Source: an uncultured Bacilli bacterium
GTDB taxonomy: Bacteria > Bacillota_I > Bacilli_A > RFN20 > CAG-288
Direction of reading: 5' to 3'
Assembly: GCA_934725685.1 (NCBI GenBank)
Contig: CAKVBX010000002.1
Coordinates: forward strand, 1-64,000
DNA length: 64,000 bases
Below the pieces are notes generated by a model. It saw only the letters and a list, made by a program, of their open reading frames with translations. It made no database searches and was not told the origin of the DNA. Numbering within the stretch: the first letter of the stretch is position 1; each line of letters begins with the position of its first letter. Below, piece by piece: positions 26,152-35,539 of the stretch. The position numbers and the translations under genes are program-made.

Positions 26152-26850
26152 ATGGATAAACGAATACTGCTTTATAAGATAGATTGTACTCTTGACGGCA
26201 CAAATCCGATTACCATCAATGTTTATGAGAAAAAGACCGGAAACCGTATGATTGCCCGAATGAGTTATGGAGAACTCGAGATTTACTGTCCCCGTTATAC
26301 TTCAAAAAAGTCTGTCGAGGAGTTCATTGCCAAAGTCATTAAGAAAAGACCGGACAATGTCTACGGCCGTCCTTTTTATAAAGAAGGCGTCTATCTTTAT
26401 CTTTTAGGGAAAAAGAGATACCTGACCGATGATGTCGGAAAAAAGAATGATCCTTTCTATTTCTATGTTCCTAAGACCATGAAGGATCCTCTCACAAAAT
26501 ATAAGAAACTATTCCTTGAATATCTGAAGGAACGATTGGTTATTCTAGGAAAACGGATGAATGTCGATTTGTCCGATTGGACCATTCGGACTGGCCTCTT
26601 CCTTTCCTATCTGGGCTCCTGTTTTCCGAGAATCCACCAGATGAAATTCGATTACCGGCTTTTTGCTTATCCGACCTATATTTCTGACAGCGTTCTCATC
26701 CATGAAATCGCTCATATTTTTGAAATAAACCATAACGCTAGATTCTATTCTATCGTAAAATATTATTGCCCGGATTATGACCGCTTACAGGCGGATATCA
26801 ATCAGGGATATTTTGAGGGAGAGTTAGATCATGTCATTCCGCATTATTGA
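26152..26850 (+). CDS. YgjP-like metallopeptidase domain protein (DUF45)
   Basis: 232 residues, the usual size. The C-terminal part carries LIHEIAHIFEINHNARFY, an HExxH zinc site with the third histidine five residues later (HEIAH-x5-H), as in the YgjP/WLM group of metallopeptidases. The N-terminal half is a mixed alpha/beta region with many Tyr and Lys. No signal peptide. The substrate is unknown. It overlaps the TrmH gene by 20 bases and the two are co-transcribed. The promoter is so close to the ATG that the mRNA may be leaderless; a weak GAGAGG lies in between. Confidence 0.82.
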   Translation: MDKRILLYKIDCTLDGTNPITINVYEKKTGNRMIARMSYGELEIYCPRYTSKKSVEEFIAKVIKKRPDNVYGRPFYKEGVYLYLLGKKRYLTDDVGKKNDPFYFYVPKTMKDPLTKYKKLFLEYLKERLVILGKRMNVDLSDWTIRTGLFLSYLGSCFPRIHQMKFDYRLFAYPTYISDSVLIHEIAHIFEINHNARFYSIVKYYCPDYDRLQADINQGYFEGELDHVIPHY

Positions 26851-27547
26851 GAGCAAGGACAACAAGACCTATAAAGAACTTCTGGCATTGAAAAAAGGCG
26901 ACGCCAAGCAGTCTCTCTTTCTCGTGGAAGGAAAAGACCTTGTGGAAGAGGCCATGAAGGATGGCCTTCTTCAGGCACTCGTTGTCGTCGACGGGACTTC
27001 CTGTCCCAAGATGGATGTTCCCATCTACGGACTGAAACAGGGACTTTACCGGGAACTATCATCCTATCAGTCCTTGCCGACCATGATGGGAGTCTGTAAG
27101 AAAAAGATGGCAACCTTGGATTCCTTGGGAGATAAGGTTATCTATCTCGACCGCATCCAGGATCCTGGAAATGCCGGAACCATGATACGGACAGCACTTT
27201 CCTTCGGGTATTCTTCCTTGGTATTGTCGAAAGATTCTGTCTCCTTATATAACAGTAAAGTTATTCAGAGCACGAAAGGCGCTCTGTTCCATCTGCCTGT
27301 ATTACGGGAAGATCTCATCACACTGAAAGAACGCGGATATCATATCTATCTCACGACATTGGATGGTGTGGATGAAAGCAAAGTCAGTGCGTTAGAGAAA
27401 CCATTTGTCCTCGTCTTCGGCAATGAAGGCCAGGGGGTATCGAAACAGAATCTCAGCTTGGGCGATAAGCTGAGAATTGAAATGAACGGCATTGATTCTC
27501 TCAATGTCGCTGTGGCAGCCGGCATCTTCATGTACCGGTTTAGATAA
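26831..27547 (+). CDS. TrmH/SpoU-family RNA 2'-O-ribose methyltransferase
   Basis: 238 residues with the N-terminal RNA-binding domain (to about residue 95) and the SPOUT knot. The three family motifs are present: RIQDPGNAGTMIRTA, VFGNEGQGVSKQ and IDSLNVAVAAGIFMYRF. Such enzymes transfer a methyl group from S-adenosylmethionine to a ribose in rRNA or tRNA. The short N-terminal domain and motif spelling fit the 23S rRNA (TsnR/RlmB-like) group, but the target nucleotide cannot be assigned. It overlaps the upstream metallopeptidase gene. Confidence 0.9.
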   Translation: MSFRIIESKDNKTYKELLALKKGDAKQSLFLVEGKDLVEEAMKDGLLQALVVVDGTSCPKMDVPIYGLKQGLYRELSSYQSLPTMMGVCKKKMATLDSLGDKVIYLDRIQDPGNAGTMIRTALSFGYSSLVLSKDSVSLYNSKVIQSTKGALFHLPVLREDLITLKERGYHIYLTTLDGVDESKVSALEKPFVLVFGNEGQGVSKQNLSLGDKLRIEMNGIDSLNVAVAAGIFMYRFR

Positions 27548-27558
27548 GAGGTTGAAAT

Positions 27559-28497
27559 ATGAACAATTCTAAAGATAATGTTAAAGTTGTAAAAAAGACA
27601 AACGGGAATTTAACTATAAAGAAACCGACTCAGAAAACAGTTCTTATCTGTACGAATGGCTTCCAGACTACCGATACCCATGATGCGATGGGAATGCACG
27701 ATTACTATGTCCAGAAGTTCCAGAATGACTATCCGGAATGCATCGTTGCTCCGGTTCGCCTTTTTGAGGCTTCCGATACAAAAACCCATCATACTCGCCT
27801 CTATGAGAAGAGACTCCGTGATGCGGTGGAAAAATACATTGCTCAGGGGTATCGCATCCTTTTGATGGGTTATTCCTTCAGCGGTGCACTTGTCTGCAAA
27901 ATTGCTTATCAGTATCAGAAGCATGTGGACAAAGTCATTCTTGTCGCACCGATTTACGATACGATTCTCAACAACATGATTCCTGGTTATCTCCGCTATG
28001 CGAAGAAGTTCAAGGACCTCGAGAAGAAGTACGGCAACCGCGTCTCTTCCGCAATGGGAAGACAGACGGTCAAAGGCATGTTCGGTCTTTTGGTCACGAT
28101 TTTCTGTTCCATTCTCAAGAACAGAAAATATATGCGTAAGGTAAAGCAGGAAACCATTCTCTTAAGAGGCGACCAGGATCCGATGTGCTCGGAACATTCT
28201 GCCAAGAAAGTCCTCTCATCCCTCCGAGGAAATTATGGCTTCTATCTCTATTCCGGACTGAACCATTCCATGCTGAAATCCTTGCGTCTTAATGGAATTG
28301 TCTATGAGGACATTCTTCATTTTGCTTTCGATACGCCCTGTCTCATTCAAAAAAAGGAGAAAATCCAGGCCATCGCAAAACAGGAAATCCGTCATTACGA
28401 TGAGGATGGCGAAGAGATTCCGACCTTTACGGAAATCTTCAATGAAGTCGATCCCAATGTCGATAACGACACGATTGCAAGACAGGATCAGATTTGA
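27559..28497 (+). CDS. Alpha/beta hydrolase, cytoplasmic
   Basis: 312 residues. The nucleophile elbow is GYSFSG (about residues 113-118), the acid is probably Asp in RGDQDPMCSEHSAKKVL and the histidine is in SGLNHSMLKS. There is no signal peptide. The N-terminal 30 residues are basic and the last 40 residues form a polar, acidic tail outside the hydrolase core. GAGGTTG precedes the ATG, 11 bases after the TrmH gene, and a terminator follows, so it ends that operon. The substrate is unknown. Confidence 0.82.
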   Translation: MNNSKDNVKVVKKTNGNLTIKKPTQKTVLICTNGFQTTDTHDAMGMHDYYVQKFQNDYPECIVAPVRLFEASDTKTHHTRLYEKRLRDAVEKYIAQGYRILLMGYSFSGALVCKIAYQYQKHVDKVILVAPIYDTILNNMIPGYLRYAKKFKDLEKKYGNRVSSAMGRQTVKGMFGLLVTIFCSILKNRKYMRKVKQETILLRGDQDPMCSEHSAKKVLSSLRGNYGFYLYSGLNHSMLKSLRLNGIVYEDILHFAFDTPCLIQKKEKIQAIAKQEIRHYDEDGEEIPTFTEIFNEVDPNVDNDTIARQDQI

Positions 28498-28501
28498 AAA
28501 C

Positions 28502-28524
28502 AGGCGGCTTAGGCCGCTTTTTTC
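28502..28524 (+). terminator. Terminator after the hydrolase gene
   Basis: GCGGC, loop TTAG and GCCGC, followed by TTTTTTC. Confidence 0.75.
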
Positions 28525-28537
28525 TTTCAACCTGGAT

Positions 28538-28566
28538 TTGTGTATTTATTATACTTTTAATATAAT
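28538..28566 (+). promoter_or_regulatory. Promoter of the ileS operon
   Basis: TTGTGT, 17 bases and TATAAT (28561-28566). The 42-base leader to the ATG has TTGGAGG at the right distance. It is too short for a T-box riboswitch. Confidence 0.55.
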
Positions 28567-28608
28567 AAGAAAGTTTCTTTGGAAACCCTTATTTTTTGGA
28601 GGCCTTTT

Positions 28609-31350
28609 ATGGAATTGAAAAAGACATTGACCATGCCGAAAGGCAAATTCCCGATGCGTGCCAACCTCCCTTCCTGGGAAGGAAACATGGCAAAAGAATG
28701 GGATGAGATGAACCTGTACCAGCTGCTTTTGGATAATCATGATGCGAAGAAGCCGTTCTATCTTCATGACGGCCCGCCGTATGCCAATGGAGAGATCCAT
28801 GCCGGCCATGCACTCAACAAGATCGTCAAGGATATCATCATCCGTTCGAAGAATCTCGAGGGCTATTATGTCCCCTATACTCCGGGCTGGGATACGCACG
28901 GCCTTCCGATTGAGAACTGCGTCACTAAATCCGGTGTTGACAGAAGAACGACAGCTCCTGCCGATTTCCGCAGGAAATGCAGAGAATATGCCCTTACCCA
29001 GGTCGATCGTCAGAGACAACAGATGCTCCGTCTCGGTGTTTTGGGTGACTATCACCATCCCTACCTTACACTGAACCGGGATTATGAAGTCAATCAGGTC
29101 CGTGTCTTTGCCAAGATGGCCATGGACGGACTTATCTATAAGGGTCTCAAACCGGTCAACTGGTCCTGGTCGAGCGAATCTGCGCTCGCCGAAGCCGAAA
29201 TCGAATATCATGATGTCACCGCAACCACGATTTATTTCCGTTTCCCGGTGGCTAAAGGAAATGAATTCGTCTCCGAAGGGGATGCCTTCCTCGTCTGGAC
29301 GACCACCGGCTGGACCATTCCGTCCAACCAGGGACTTTGCCTCAATCCGAAATTTGTCTACGGACTTTATCATACCGAAAAAGGCGATTTCGTCATGCTC
29401 AAGGATCTCTCCGAGAACCTGAAAACAGAAGTCGGATTCGAAACGATGGAACTTCTGAAAGAGTTCACCGGCAGAGATGTCGAGGGAGTCTTAGTCCATC
29501 ATCCTTATCAGGACCGACTTGTCCCGGTCTGTGTCGATGACTATGTTACTTCCGATTCCGGTACCGGCATTGTTCATTTAGGTCCTGGCCACGGCGCTGA
29601 TGACTACCGTATCGGCAAAAAGTACAATCTTCCGATTATCTGTACGGTCGATCCCAAGGGCTATATGAATGAAGGGGCCGGCAAGGAAGTCCAGGGTCTG
29701 TTTTATGAGGACTGCTCCAAGAAAGTCATTGAGATTCTGAGAGACAACGGCAACCTGATCCGTACCAAGGATATCGTTCATGCCTATCCGCATGACTGGA
29801 GAACGAAGAAACCGACCATTTTCCGTGCGACAGACCAGTGGTTCTGCTCCATCAGCAAAATCAAGGAGAAGCTCCTCAAGGAAGCTGACAAGGTCAACTA
29901 TATCCCCAGCTGGGGCAAGGTTCGCTTTGAAAACATGCTCTCCGACCGCGATGACTGGTGCATTTCCCGTCAGCGTCTCTGGGGTGTCCCAATTCCGATC
30001 TTCTACGGAGAAGACGGTGAACCGATTCTCGACGAAAAGCTCTTCGAACACATCGAAAAGCTCTTTGCGGAACAGGGCTCCGATATCTGGTATGAAAAGA
30101 CGGCGGAAGAACTTCTTCCGGAAGGATATACGAGCATTCATTCTCCTAGCGGCCACTTCACCAAGGAGAAGGACATCATGGATGTCTGGTTCGATTCTGG
30201 TTCTTCCTTCCTTGGAAGCGACATCGCCTTAGACCATCCTTTCCCTGCCGACATCTATTTCGAAGGCAACGATCAGTATCGTGGCTGGTATAACTCCTCC
30301 ATCATCCTTTCCGTCGCCTATACCGGAAAAGCCCCTTACAAGAACATTCTCACCCATGGCTTCATTGTGGACCAGAACGGCGAGAAGTTCTCCAAGTCCA
30401 AGAAGAACGGTATCGATCCTGTCACAATCTGCAACAATTTCGGTGCCGATATTCTCCGTCTCTGGACGACGAGCATCGACTATACGACGGCCGAAATCAA
30501 ACTTTCTCAGGATTTGCTCAAAGTCTGCGCCGATCAGTACCGCAAGATCCGCAATACCTTCAAGTTCATGCTTTCCAATCTTCAGGACGACGATGAAGGT
30601 CATGTCTATGACGCTTCCTATCAGCCGGAACATCTCTCTCTGATGAACCGGATGATGCTCAACCGCCTCAAGGAAGTCCTCGCCCTCATGAAGAAGGGAT
30701 ATGACACCTATGACATCATGGAAGTCACGGATGCCGTCACCAACTTCTTTGTCAACGACCTCTCTTCTTTCTACCTCGATTTCTCCAAGGATACCCTGTA
30801 CTGCGAAGAGAAGGATTCCAAGATGAGAAGAGATACGCAGTATGTTCTCTTCCAGATTGTGAAGAATATCGCCATCGCCTATTCCCCGATTCTCTGCTTC
30901 ACCTGTGAGGAAATCTATCGTTCCCTTTCCATGGACGGAAAGAAACAGTCTATTGCTTTGGAAAGTTATCCGGAACTCGGTGAAATCGACGAAAAGCTCT
31001 CTGAGGATTATCGTACCCTTCTCGAACTGCGTTCCCATGTAAACAATCTGATGGAACCTGTCCGCAAGGCCGGTACCATCGGTTCCTCCTCTGAAGCGAG
31101 TGTTCTTTATATGCCCGCCGACAAGAAAGAGGAAGAACTCATCGACCTTCTCGGCGAAGGAGAACTCGAAAGGATTTTCATCGTCTCCCATTTCGCCAAG
31201 AGTGAGGAAAACAAGGTCAGTAAGCATGACGGCGAACGCTGTGAACGCTGCTGGAACTATTTCGATACGCTCGAGACGGATCAGGAAGGACATCATCTCT
31301 GCTCCCGTTGCCACCGTGTGGTGGAGAAGCTGGAAGGAGATGCCCAATGA
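28609..31350 (+). CDS. ileS: Isoleucyl-tRNA synthetase
   Basis: 913 residues from the ATG at 28609, chosen because TTGGAGG lies 6 bases before it; an earlier in-frame ATG would swallow that site. Class I synthetase: HIGH motif HAGH within DGPPYANGEIHAGHALNK, the editing domain with WTTTGWTIPSN, and GFIVDQNGEKFSKSKKNG, where KFSKS replaces the usual KMSKS. The C-terminus holds a zinc site (CERCWNYF, then CSRCH). It charges tRNA-Ile in the cytoplasm. Stop and next start overlap as ATGA with lspA; ileS-lspA-rluD is a common Gram-positive order. No T-box leader is visible. Confidence 0.97.
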   Translation: MELKKTLTMPKGKFPMRANLPSWEGNMAKEWDEMNLYQLLLDNHDAKKPFYLHDGPPYANGEIHAGHALNKIVKDIIIRSKNLEGYYVPYTPGWDTHGLPIENCVTKSGVDRRTTAPADFRRKCREYALTQVDRQRQQMLRLGVLGDYHHPYLTLNRDYEVNQVRVFAKMAMDGLIYKGLKPVNWSWSSESALAEAEIEYHDVTATTIYFRFPVAKGNEFVSEGDAFLVWTTTGWTIPSNQGLCLNPKFVYGLYHTEKGDFVMLKDLSENLKTEVGFETMELLKEFTGRDVEGVLVHHPYQDRLVPVCVDDYVTSDSGTGIVHLGPGHGADDYRIGKKYNLPIICTVDPKGYMNEGAGKEVQGLFYEDCSKKVIEILRDNGNLIRTKDIVHAYPHDWRTKKPTIFRATDQWFCSISKIKEKLLKEADKVNYIPSWGKVRFENMLSDRDDWCISRQRLWGVPIPIFYGEDGEPILDEKLFEHIEKLFAEQGSDIWYEKTAEELLPEGYTSIHSPSGHFTKEKDIMDVWFDSGSSFLGSDIALDHPFPADIYFEGNDQYRGWYNSSIILSVAYTGKAPYKNILTHGFIVDQNGEKFSKSKKNGIDPVTICNNFGADILRLWTTSIDYTTAEIKLSQDLLKVCADQYRKIRNTFKFMLSNLQDDDEGHVYDASYQPEHLSLMNRMMLNRLKEVLALMKKGYDTYDIMEVTDAVTNFFVNDLSSFYLDFSKDTLYCEEKDSKMRRDTQYVLFQIVKNIAIAYSPILCFTCEEIYRSLSMDGKKQSIALESYPELGEIDEKLSEDYRTLLELRSHVNNLMEPVRKAGTIGSSSEASVLYMPADKKEEELIDLLGEGELERIFIVSHFAKSEENKVSKHDGERCERCWNYFDTLETDQEGHHLCSRCHRVVEKLEGDAQ

Positions 31351-32072
31351 AAGAGAAAATCAGAAAATACTTCAGTGAACTCCCCGGAAAGACAAAAAAC
31401 TACTTCCGCCATCTCAACTATCCCTTCTATCTTTCGATGATCTTCCTTGCCATCGGTCTCTTCTTAAGCGACTATTTCACCAAGCATCTCGCCTACGACT
31501 ATTTCCATGGTGCGGAAAAACCGACGAATACTACCATCATCCCCTATATCCTCAACCTCACGTTCACTGCCAATGACGGTGCCGCCTGGGGATCTTTCTC
31601 CGGAAAGATGTGGGCGCTCTGCGTCATTTCCATGATTGCATCCATCGCCCTCACCTTCAACCTGATCTTCCGTTTCGATAAGTACAACAAATGGATGACT
31701 GTCGGTATGGTTCTGATGGCACCAGGTGCCATCGGAAACCTGGTCGACCGCCTCGGCTGCCTAGCCGGTGCCGGCATCTATAAGAATGGCGTCATCGATT
31801 TTCTTCAGTTCACGTTCTGGCCGAGTTTTCCAATCTGTAATCTTGCCGATTACTATCTGACCATCGGTGTCGTTCTGCTCCTTATTGGCTTTGTCCTCGA
31901 ATTCCGCAAGGAATGGAAGGAGATGAAGGAAGAGGAGAAGAAGGAAAAGGAAGCCGAAGCTTCCGGAGTCTTCCAGGCCGAAGACGGCGTCAGTGGGGAT
32001 GACATGAAGGAAAAGCTCCATCAGCTCGATGAAGAGAAGGAAAAAGACCGGGAGGAAAAGAAAGATGACTGA
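31347..32072 (+). CDS. lspA: Signal peptidase II with long charged tail
   Basis: 241 residues, against about 150-170 for most LspA. Four hydrophobic helices span residues about 20-180. The catalytic aspartates are in GNLVDR and FPICNLADYYL, and NDGAAWG is the family block before the third helix. It removes the signal peptide from diacylglyceryl-modified prolipoproteins at the Cys and is needed for the many lipoproteins encoded here. After the last helix come about 55 residues almost wholly of Lys, Glu, Asp and Met, probably a cytoplasmic coiled coil, which is unusual. The ATG overlaps the ileS stop, and the stop overlaps the rluD start by eight bases. Confidence 0.95.
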   Translation: MKEKIRKYFSELPGKTKNYFRHLNYPFYLSMIFLAIGLFLSDYFTKHLAYDYFHGAEKPTNTTIIPYILNLTFTANDGAAWGSFSGKMWALCVISMIASIALTFNLIFRFDKYNKWMTVGMVLMAPGAIGNLVDRLGCLAGAGIYKNGVIDFLQFTFWPSFPICNLADYYLTIGVVLLLIGFVLEFRKEWKEMKEEEKKEKEAEASGVFQAEDGVSGDDMKEKLHQLDEEKEKDREEKKDD

Positions 32073-32973
32073 GAAAGCCACGGAAACGGGCCGCCTTGAT
32101 GTCGTCCTGAGCCGCCTTTTCTCTCTGTCCCGTTCCCAGGCGAGCAAAGCCATCAAGAATGGATGGGTCAAAGTCGCCGGAAAGGTGATTGATTCCCCTT
32201 CCTTCAAAGTGACCATCGATACCGAAATCGACTATGAACCGAAGGAAGTGGAAAAACCGGCCGTCGAAAAGCCGAACCAATCGGTCGAACTCGATTATGT
32301 CTATCGTGATGAAGATATTGCCATTATCAATAAGCCCCGCGGCATGGTTGTCCATCCCGCTCCGGGCCATAAGAATGATACCCTTGTCAATTATCTCTTC
32401 GATGACGACTCCACCTTCGACTTCGATCCGGATGACAAAGAGAACATCCGACCTGGCATTGTCCATCGTATCGATAAGGACACTTCCGGACTTCTCGTCG
32501 TCGCTCAGAATCCTGAGGCACAGAAGACACTCTCCGAAGAGGTGAGAGAAGGGGATTTCCACCGCAGCTATCTCGCCTTGGTGTATGGGAATGTGCCGGA
32601 CAAACGCTTTCGCATCGAAGCACCGCTCACAAGACCCAACCACACCGAAAGAAAAGCGCTTGTCGATGTCTATAAGGGAAGAGACGCCATCACGCACTGT
32701 GTCACGTTGGGAAACAACGGAAAAGTCTCTCTTCTCAAGTGCACCTTGGAGACGGGAAGGACCCATCAGATTCGCGCCCATCTTTCCTATATCGGTTTCC
32801 CGATTGTCGGGGATACTCTCTATGGAAGGAAAGAGGATAAGGCGGCGACCCAAGGCCAGGCGCTCCACGCCTATTCCCTCTCTCTGATTCATCCGAGAAC
32901 GCTCAAGCGGATGACATTCTTTTCGCCGATTGATGATTACATGAAAGAATTGCTACGTCATTTCTATAAGTAG
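32065..32973 (+). CDS. rluD: Ribosomal large-subunit pseudouridine synthase D-like
   Basis: 302 residues from the ATG at 32065, which has GGGAGGAAAAG upstream. An S4 RNA-binding domain (RLDVVLSRLFSLSRSQASKA) is followed by the RluA/RluD catalytic core with the aspartate in RPGIVHRIDKDTSGLLVV and the late TGRTHQIRAHLSYIG motif. It isomerises uridines in the 23S rRNA helix-69 region if it follows RluD. It sits third in the ileS-lspA-rluD operon. Confidence 0.93.
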   Translation: MTEKATETGRLDVVLSRLFSLSRSQASKAIKNGWVKVAGKVIDSPSFKVTIDTEIDYEPKEVEKPAVEKPNQSVELDYVYRDEDIAIINKPRGMVVHPAPGHKNDTLVNYLFDDDSTFDFDPDDKENIRPGIVHRIDKDTSGLLVVAQNPEAQKTLSEEVREGDFHRSYLALVYGNVPDKRFRIEAPLTRPNHTERKALVDVYKGRDAITHCVTLGNNGKVSLLKCTLETGRTHQIRAHLSYIGFPIVGDTLYGRKEDKAATQGQALHAYSLSLIHPRTLKRMTFFSPIDDYMKELLRHFYK

Positions 32974-33011
32974 AAGCTGCTTTGCTTCAGCTTCTTCAGA
33001 AAGGAGATAAG

Positions 33012-34883
33012 ATGAAGAAACAGATTTCTTATTCCTTAGTTTCCCTCCTTCTTGTCACCGCACTTTCTTCCTGCGGGGACAACAAGAGCGAGGGGACGGA
33101 AAAGCCGACATCTCGCACAGAGACAATTACTCCCACAACGGACATTAAGAAGACGGAAGAACTCACGGAAGCGATGCTCTACCGGGCATCAGCGGGCATT
33201 GCCGTCGAATCTCAGTTGGTCCGTTCCACCATCACCGATAACGGGGAAGTACAGATTGTCATGTACAATTCGTCTTATCTCGATTTCGAGACGACGATTG
33301 ATGAATACGCCTACCGGCTTTATTCCGACCGCTATGATGACAAACAATATAAAGTGTCGGATCCGATTCCTTACGACAGACTTCAGCCTTCAAGAAACAC
33401 TGTTTCTTTGATGCGCGACTATGTCTCGGATTCCGAGGGCATGCTGATTGATAAACGAATCAGTGCGGATAATCACATTGTCCGCTCTTATGGAAGACTC
33501 GACGGAACCACGAATGAGAAGGTCGGAATCAGCTTCACGACTTCCGGCTTTTACAATCCGTTCTATTCCTTCACTGCTTCCGACTTCGTCAAAGGAGAGA
33601 AACCTTATTCCTTTGTCCTCGATATCGAGAACATGCAGGACCAGGCTTCGCTTCCGTTTGTCACCAGCTGTCTAACAGCCGGTTCTTCCGAAAGCGAGCT
33701 TCAGAGTCTGACACTCTATACCGATGGAACCGATATCACCTCCTATGAAGCGAAGATGACTCCGATTGCCAACACAGACCTCGTGCCCGGTTATACCTAT
33801 ACTTTCAACATGTCAGTCGTTGGAACGATTGTGGCGATGGGAAAGACCGATGAGAAAGTCACTGCCCATTTCCTCAAGGAAAAGGAAGGGGAAAAAATCG
33901 AAGAACTCGAATCCCTATTTCTCTCGCTCCGCAACGGAAATTACACCGAAAAGATCACTTATCATAGCCGTGATGACGAAGGGGACTTCGCCCATGATGC
34001 CGATAAGACTTATTTGAAAACGGATAATTCCATGGTTGTCCGTGCAGGCGACGGGACGATCGAAGAGGCCTATTATCTTGACGGAAATAATAGAAAACAG
34101 AGACTCCGTTATCAGGATGGTTCGTTCTATAAGGATGGCGCAACCATCGTCAACGATTCCGTCAGTCCGACGTTCTCCCTTGATTCCCGCTTCTTTGCAA
34201 AAGACGGAGTGGACTATGTCTTCACGATGCTCGATAGTGGCATCGTGAGCCTCGACAGCGCCGATTTTTCCTCGCTCGGAAGAAAAGGAACTATCTCCGA
34301 ACTCAGAATCACTCCGGAGAATAATTCCTATCGCTTCACCATGAAAGGAAGAGACAATAACGGGGGCGGTTTCACCAACACCTCTCTCTTCTCCGAAATC
34401 GGAACGACAGAGAATGGCATCGATCCCGACAACATGAAGTCCGTGAATGACATGTCCTGGAAGGAACTACTTTCTTCTTCGGATTATGAGACGGCAAAGG
34501 AATTCCTTACTGAAGCCAAGTTCAATGCACTCCCGACTCTGAAGAACGGATACAGCGAAGTGACTGCCTCTCTCTATAAGGATTCGACGCTCCGCCTCGA
34601 CTATAATGTCGGTAATTGGTTTGAACTTTTCGATGAAGATTCTAACCATGTTCCCTCCAAAACGGAGAATGAGAAGTATTACACCTTCCGTGATGCTTTG
34701 TATCGAAGCTATGAAAAGGCACTCAGCGACACGGGCAAAACTTCTTCTCTCGAAGAGACAAAAGAAAACGAACATATCACCGGTGTTACCATGCAGTATG
34801 ACGGCTTCTCTCTCACGCTGAAAATCTTAGAGAAGGATATGGAAAAACGGGACATCACCTTCCGTATTTCCTTTACAAAATAA
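33012..34883 (+). CDS. Lipoprotein of unknown function
   Basis: 623 residues from the ATG at 33012, with AAGGAGATAAG just before it. Signal peptide MKKQISYSLVSLLLVTALSSCGD has lipobox LSSC; a short Thr/Glu/Pro linker follows (TEKPTSRTETITPTTD). The mature domain has about 20 percent Ser, Thr and Asp and no recognised motif. It starts 38 bases after rluD and ends one base before the SIMPL gene, so the two probably share a message. Unlike the other lipoprotein units, no AAAGCGCTT palindrome lies upstream outside coding sequence. Confidence 0.82.
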   Translation: MKKQISYSLVSLLLVTALSSCGDNKSEGTEKPTSRTETITPTTDIKKTEELTEAMLYRASAGIAVESQLVRSTITDNGEVQIVMYNSSYLDFETTIDEYAYRLYSDRYDDKQYKVSDPIPYDRLQPSRNTVSLMRDYVSDSEGMLIDKRISADNHIVRSYGRLDGTTNEKVGISFTTSGFYNPFYSFTASDFVKGEKPYSFVLDIENMQDQASLPFVTSCLTAGSSESELQSLTLYTDGTDITSYEAKMTPIANTDLVPGYTYTFNMSVVGTIVAMGKTDEKVTAHFLKEKEGEKIEELESLFLSLRNGNYTEKITYHSRDDEGDFAHDADKTYLKTDNSMVVRAGDGTIEEAYYLDGNNRKQRLRYQDGSFYKDGATIVNDSVSPTFSLDSRFFAKDGVDYVFTMLDSGIVSLDSADFSSLGRKGTISELRITPENNSYRFTMKGRDNNGGGFTNTSLFSEIGTTENGIDPDNMKSVNDMSWKELLSSSDYETAKEFLTEAKFNALPTLKNGYSEVTASLYKDSTLRLDYNVGNWFELFDEDSNHVPSKTENEKYYTFRDALYRSYEKALSDTGKTSSLEETKENEHITGVTMQYDGFSLTLKILEKDMEKRDITFRISFTK

Positions 34884-34884
34884 G

Positions 34885-35481
34885 ATGGAGACAAAAATCA
34901 CGGTACAGGGGGAAGGGACCTATTCTCTTCCTGTGGATACGATGTCGTTTCAGTTCGAACTCTCTGTTTTCGACGAGGATGGAAAGAACCTGAAATCCAG
35001 GAAGGACAAAGCGTTCTCTGATTTCCTTGCAGGTCTTGAGAAGCTGTCTCTAAACGAGCCTCCGGCCTATGTCGCAACGGAAATTCAGAAACAGTACCGG
35101 AGGCAAGATGGCCTCGAAATCTTCCTCGGATATCAGATGAGAGATACCTACCGCCTCAACCTTCCTCTTGACTTATCCTTGGCTTCTTCCCTCTTTGCTT
35201 TTACTGGCAATGCGGAAGCCACGGAGCTCACTGTCAGCTGCTCTTTCCTCTCTTCGAAGAAAGAGGAAGGAGAGAAAGCTGCGATGCTTCTTGCCTTGAA
35301 ATCAGCAACTGACAAGGCAGAGCGCCTCGCTGAGAGTCTTGGTAAGAACATTGACGATGTCCTGGATATCAAAGTCCTGAATCATGGGTTTTCGATGCTT
35401 TCCATGGCTAAATACTCTGATGCCCATGTCGAAGATGCTTCTTTTACTGCCGAAGTGGAAGCATTGTTTTTAGCGAAATAA
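34885..35481 (+). CDS. SIMPL-domain (DUF541) protein
   Basis: 198 residues. The opening TKITVQGEGTYSLPVDTMSFQF, the central GYQMRDTYRLNL and the segment AMLLALKSATDKAERLAESLG are the usual blocks of DUF541/SIMPL proteins, most of which are secreted or periplasmic with unclear function. This copy has no signal peptide and should remain in the cytoplasm. The ATG follows the lipoprotein stop by one base. It ends in a strong terminator. Confidence 0.75.
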   Translation: METKITVQGEGTYSLPVDTMSFQFELSVFDEDGKNLKSRKDKAFSDFLAGLEKLSLNEPPAYVATEIQKQYRRQDGLEIFLGYQMRDTYRLNLPLDLSLASSLFAFTGNAEATELTVSCSFLSSKKEEGEKAAMLLALKSATDKAERLAESLGKNIDDVLDIKVLNHGFSMLSMAKYSDAHVEDASFTAEVEALFLAK

Positions 35482-35489
35482 GGAACGAT

Positions 35490-35536
35490 GACAACATAAA
35501 AAGAAGAGGACTCATTCCTCTTCTTTTTATGTTGTC
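35490..35536. terminator. Long bidirectional terminator
   Basis: Perfect 21-bp arms around a CTCAT loop, with A and T stretches inside the stem. It ends the SIMPL gene on the plus strand and would have ended the esterase pseudogene on the minus strand. Confidence 0.9.
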
Positions 35537-35539
35537 TTC

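Noticed and set aside
28525..28608. T-box riboswitch before ileS
   Set aside because: The leader is too short and lacks the T-box core; the only hairpin belongs to the upstream gene.
30229..31347. 372-residue open frame opposite ileS
   Set aside because: Shadow of the synthetase coding strand; no family resemblance.
32640..32665. AAAAGCGCTTG as a fourth cre-like site
   Set aside because: It lies inside rluD and is interrupted; no reason to treat it as regulatory for the next lipoprotein gene.
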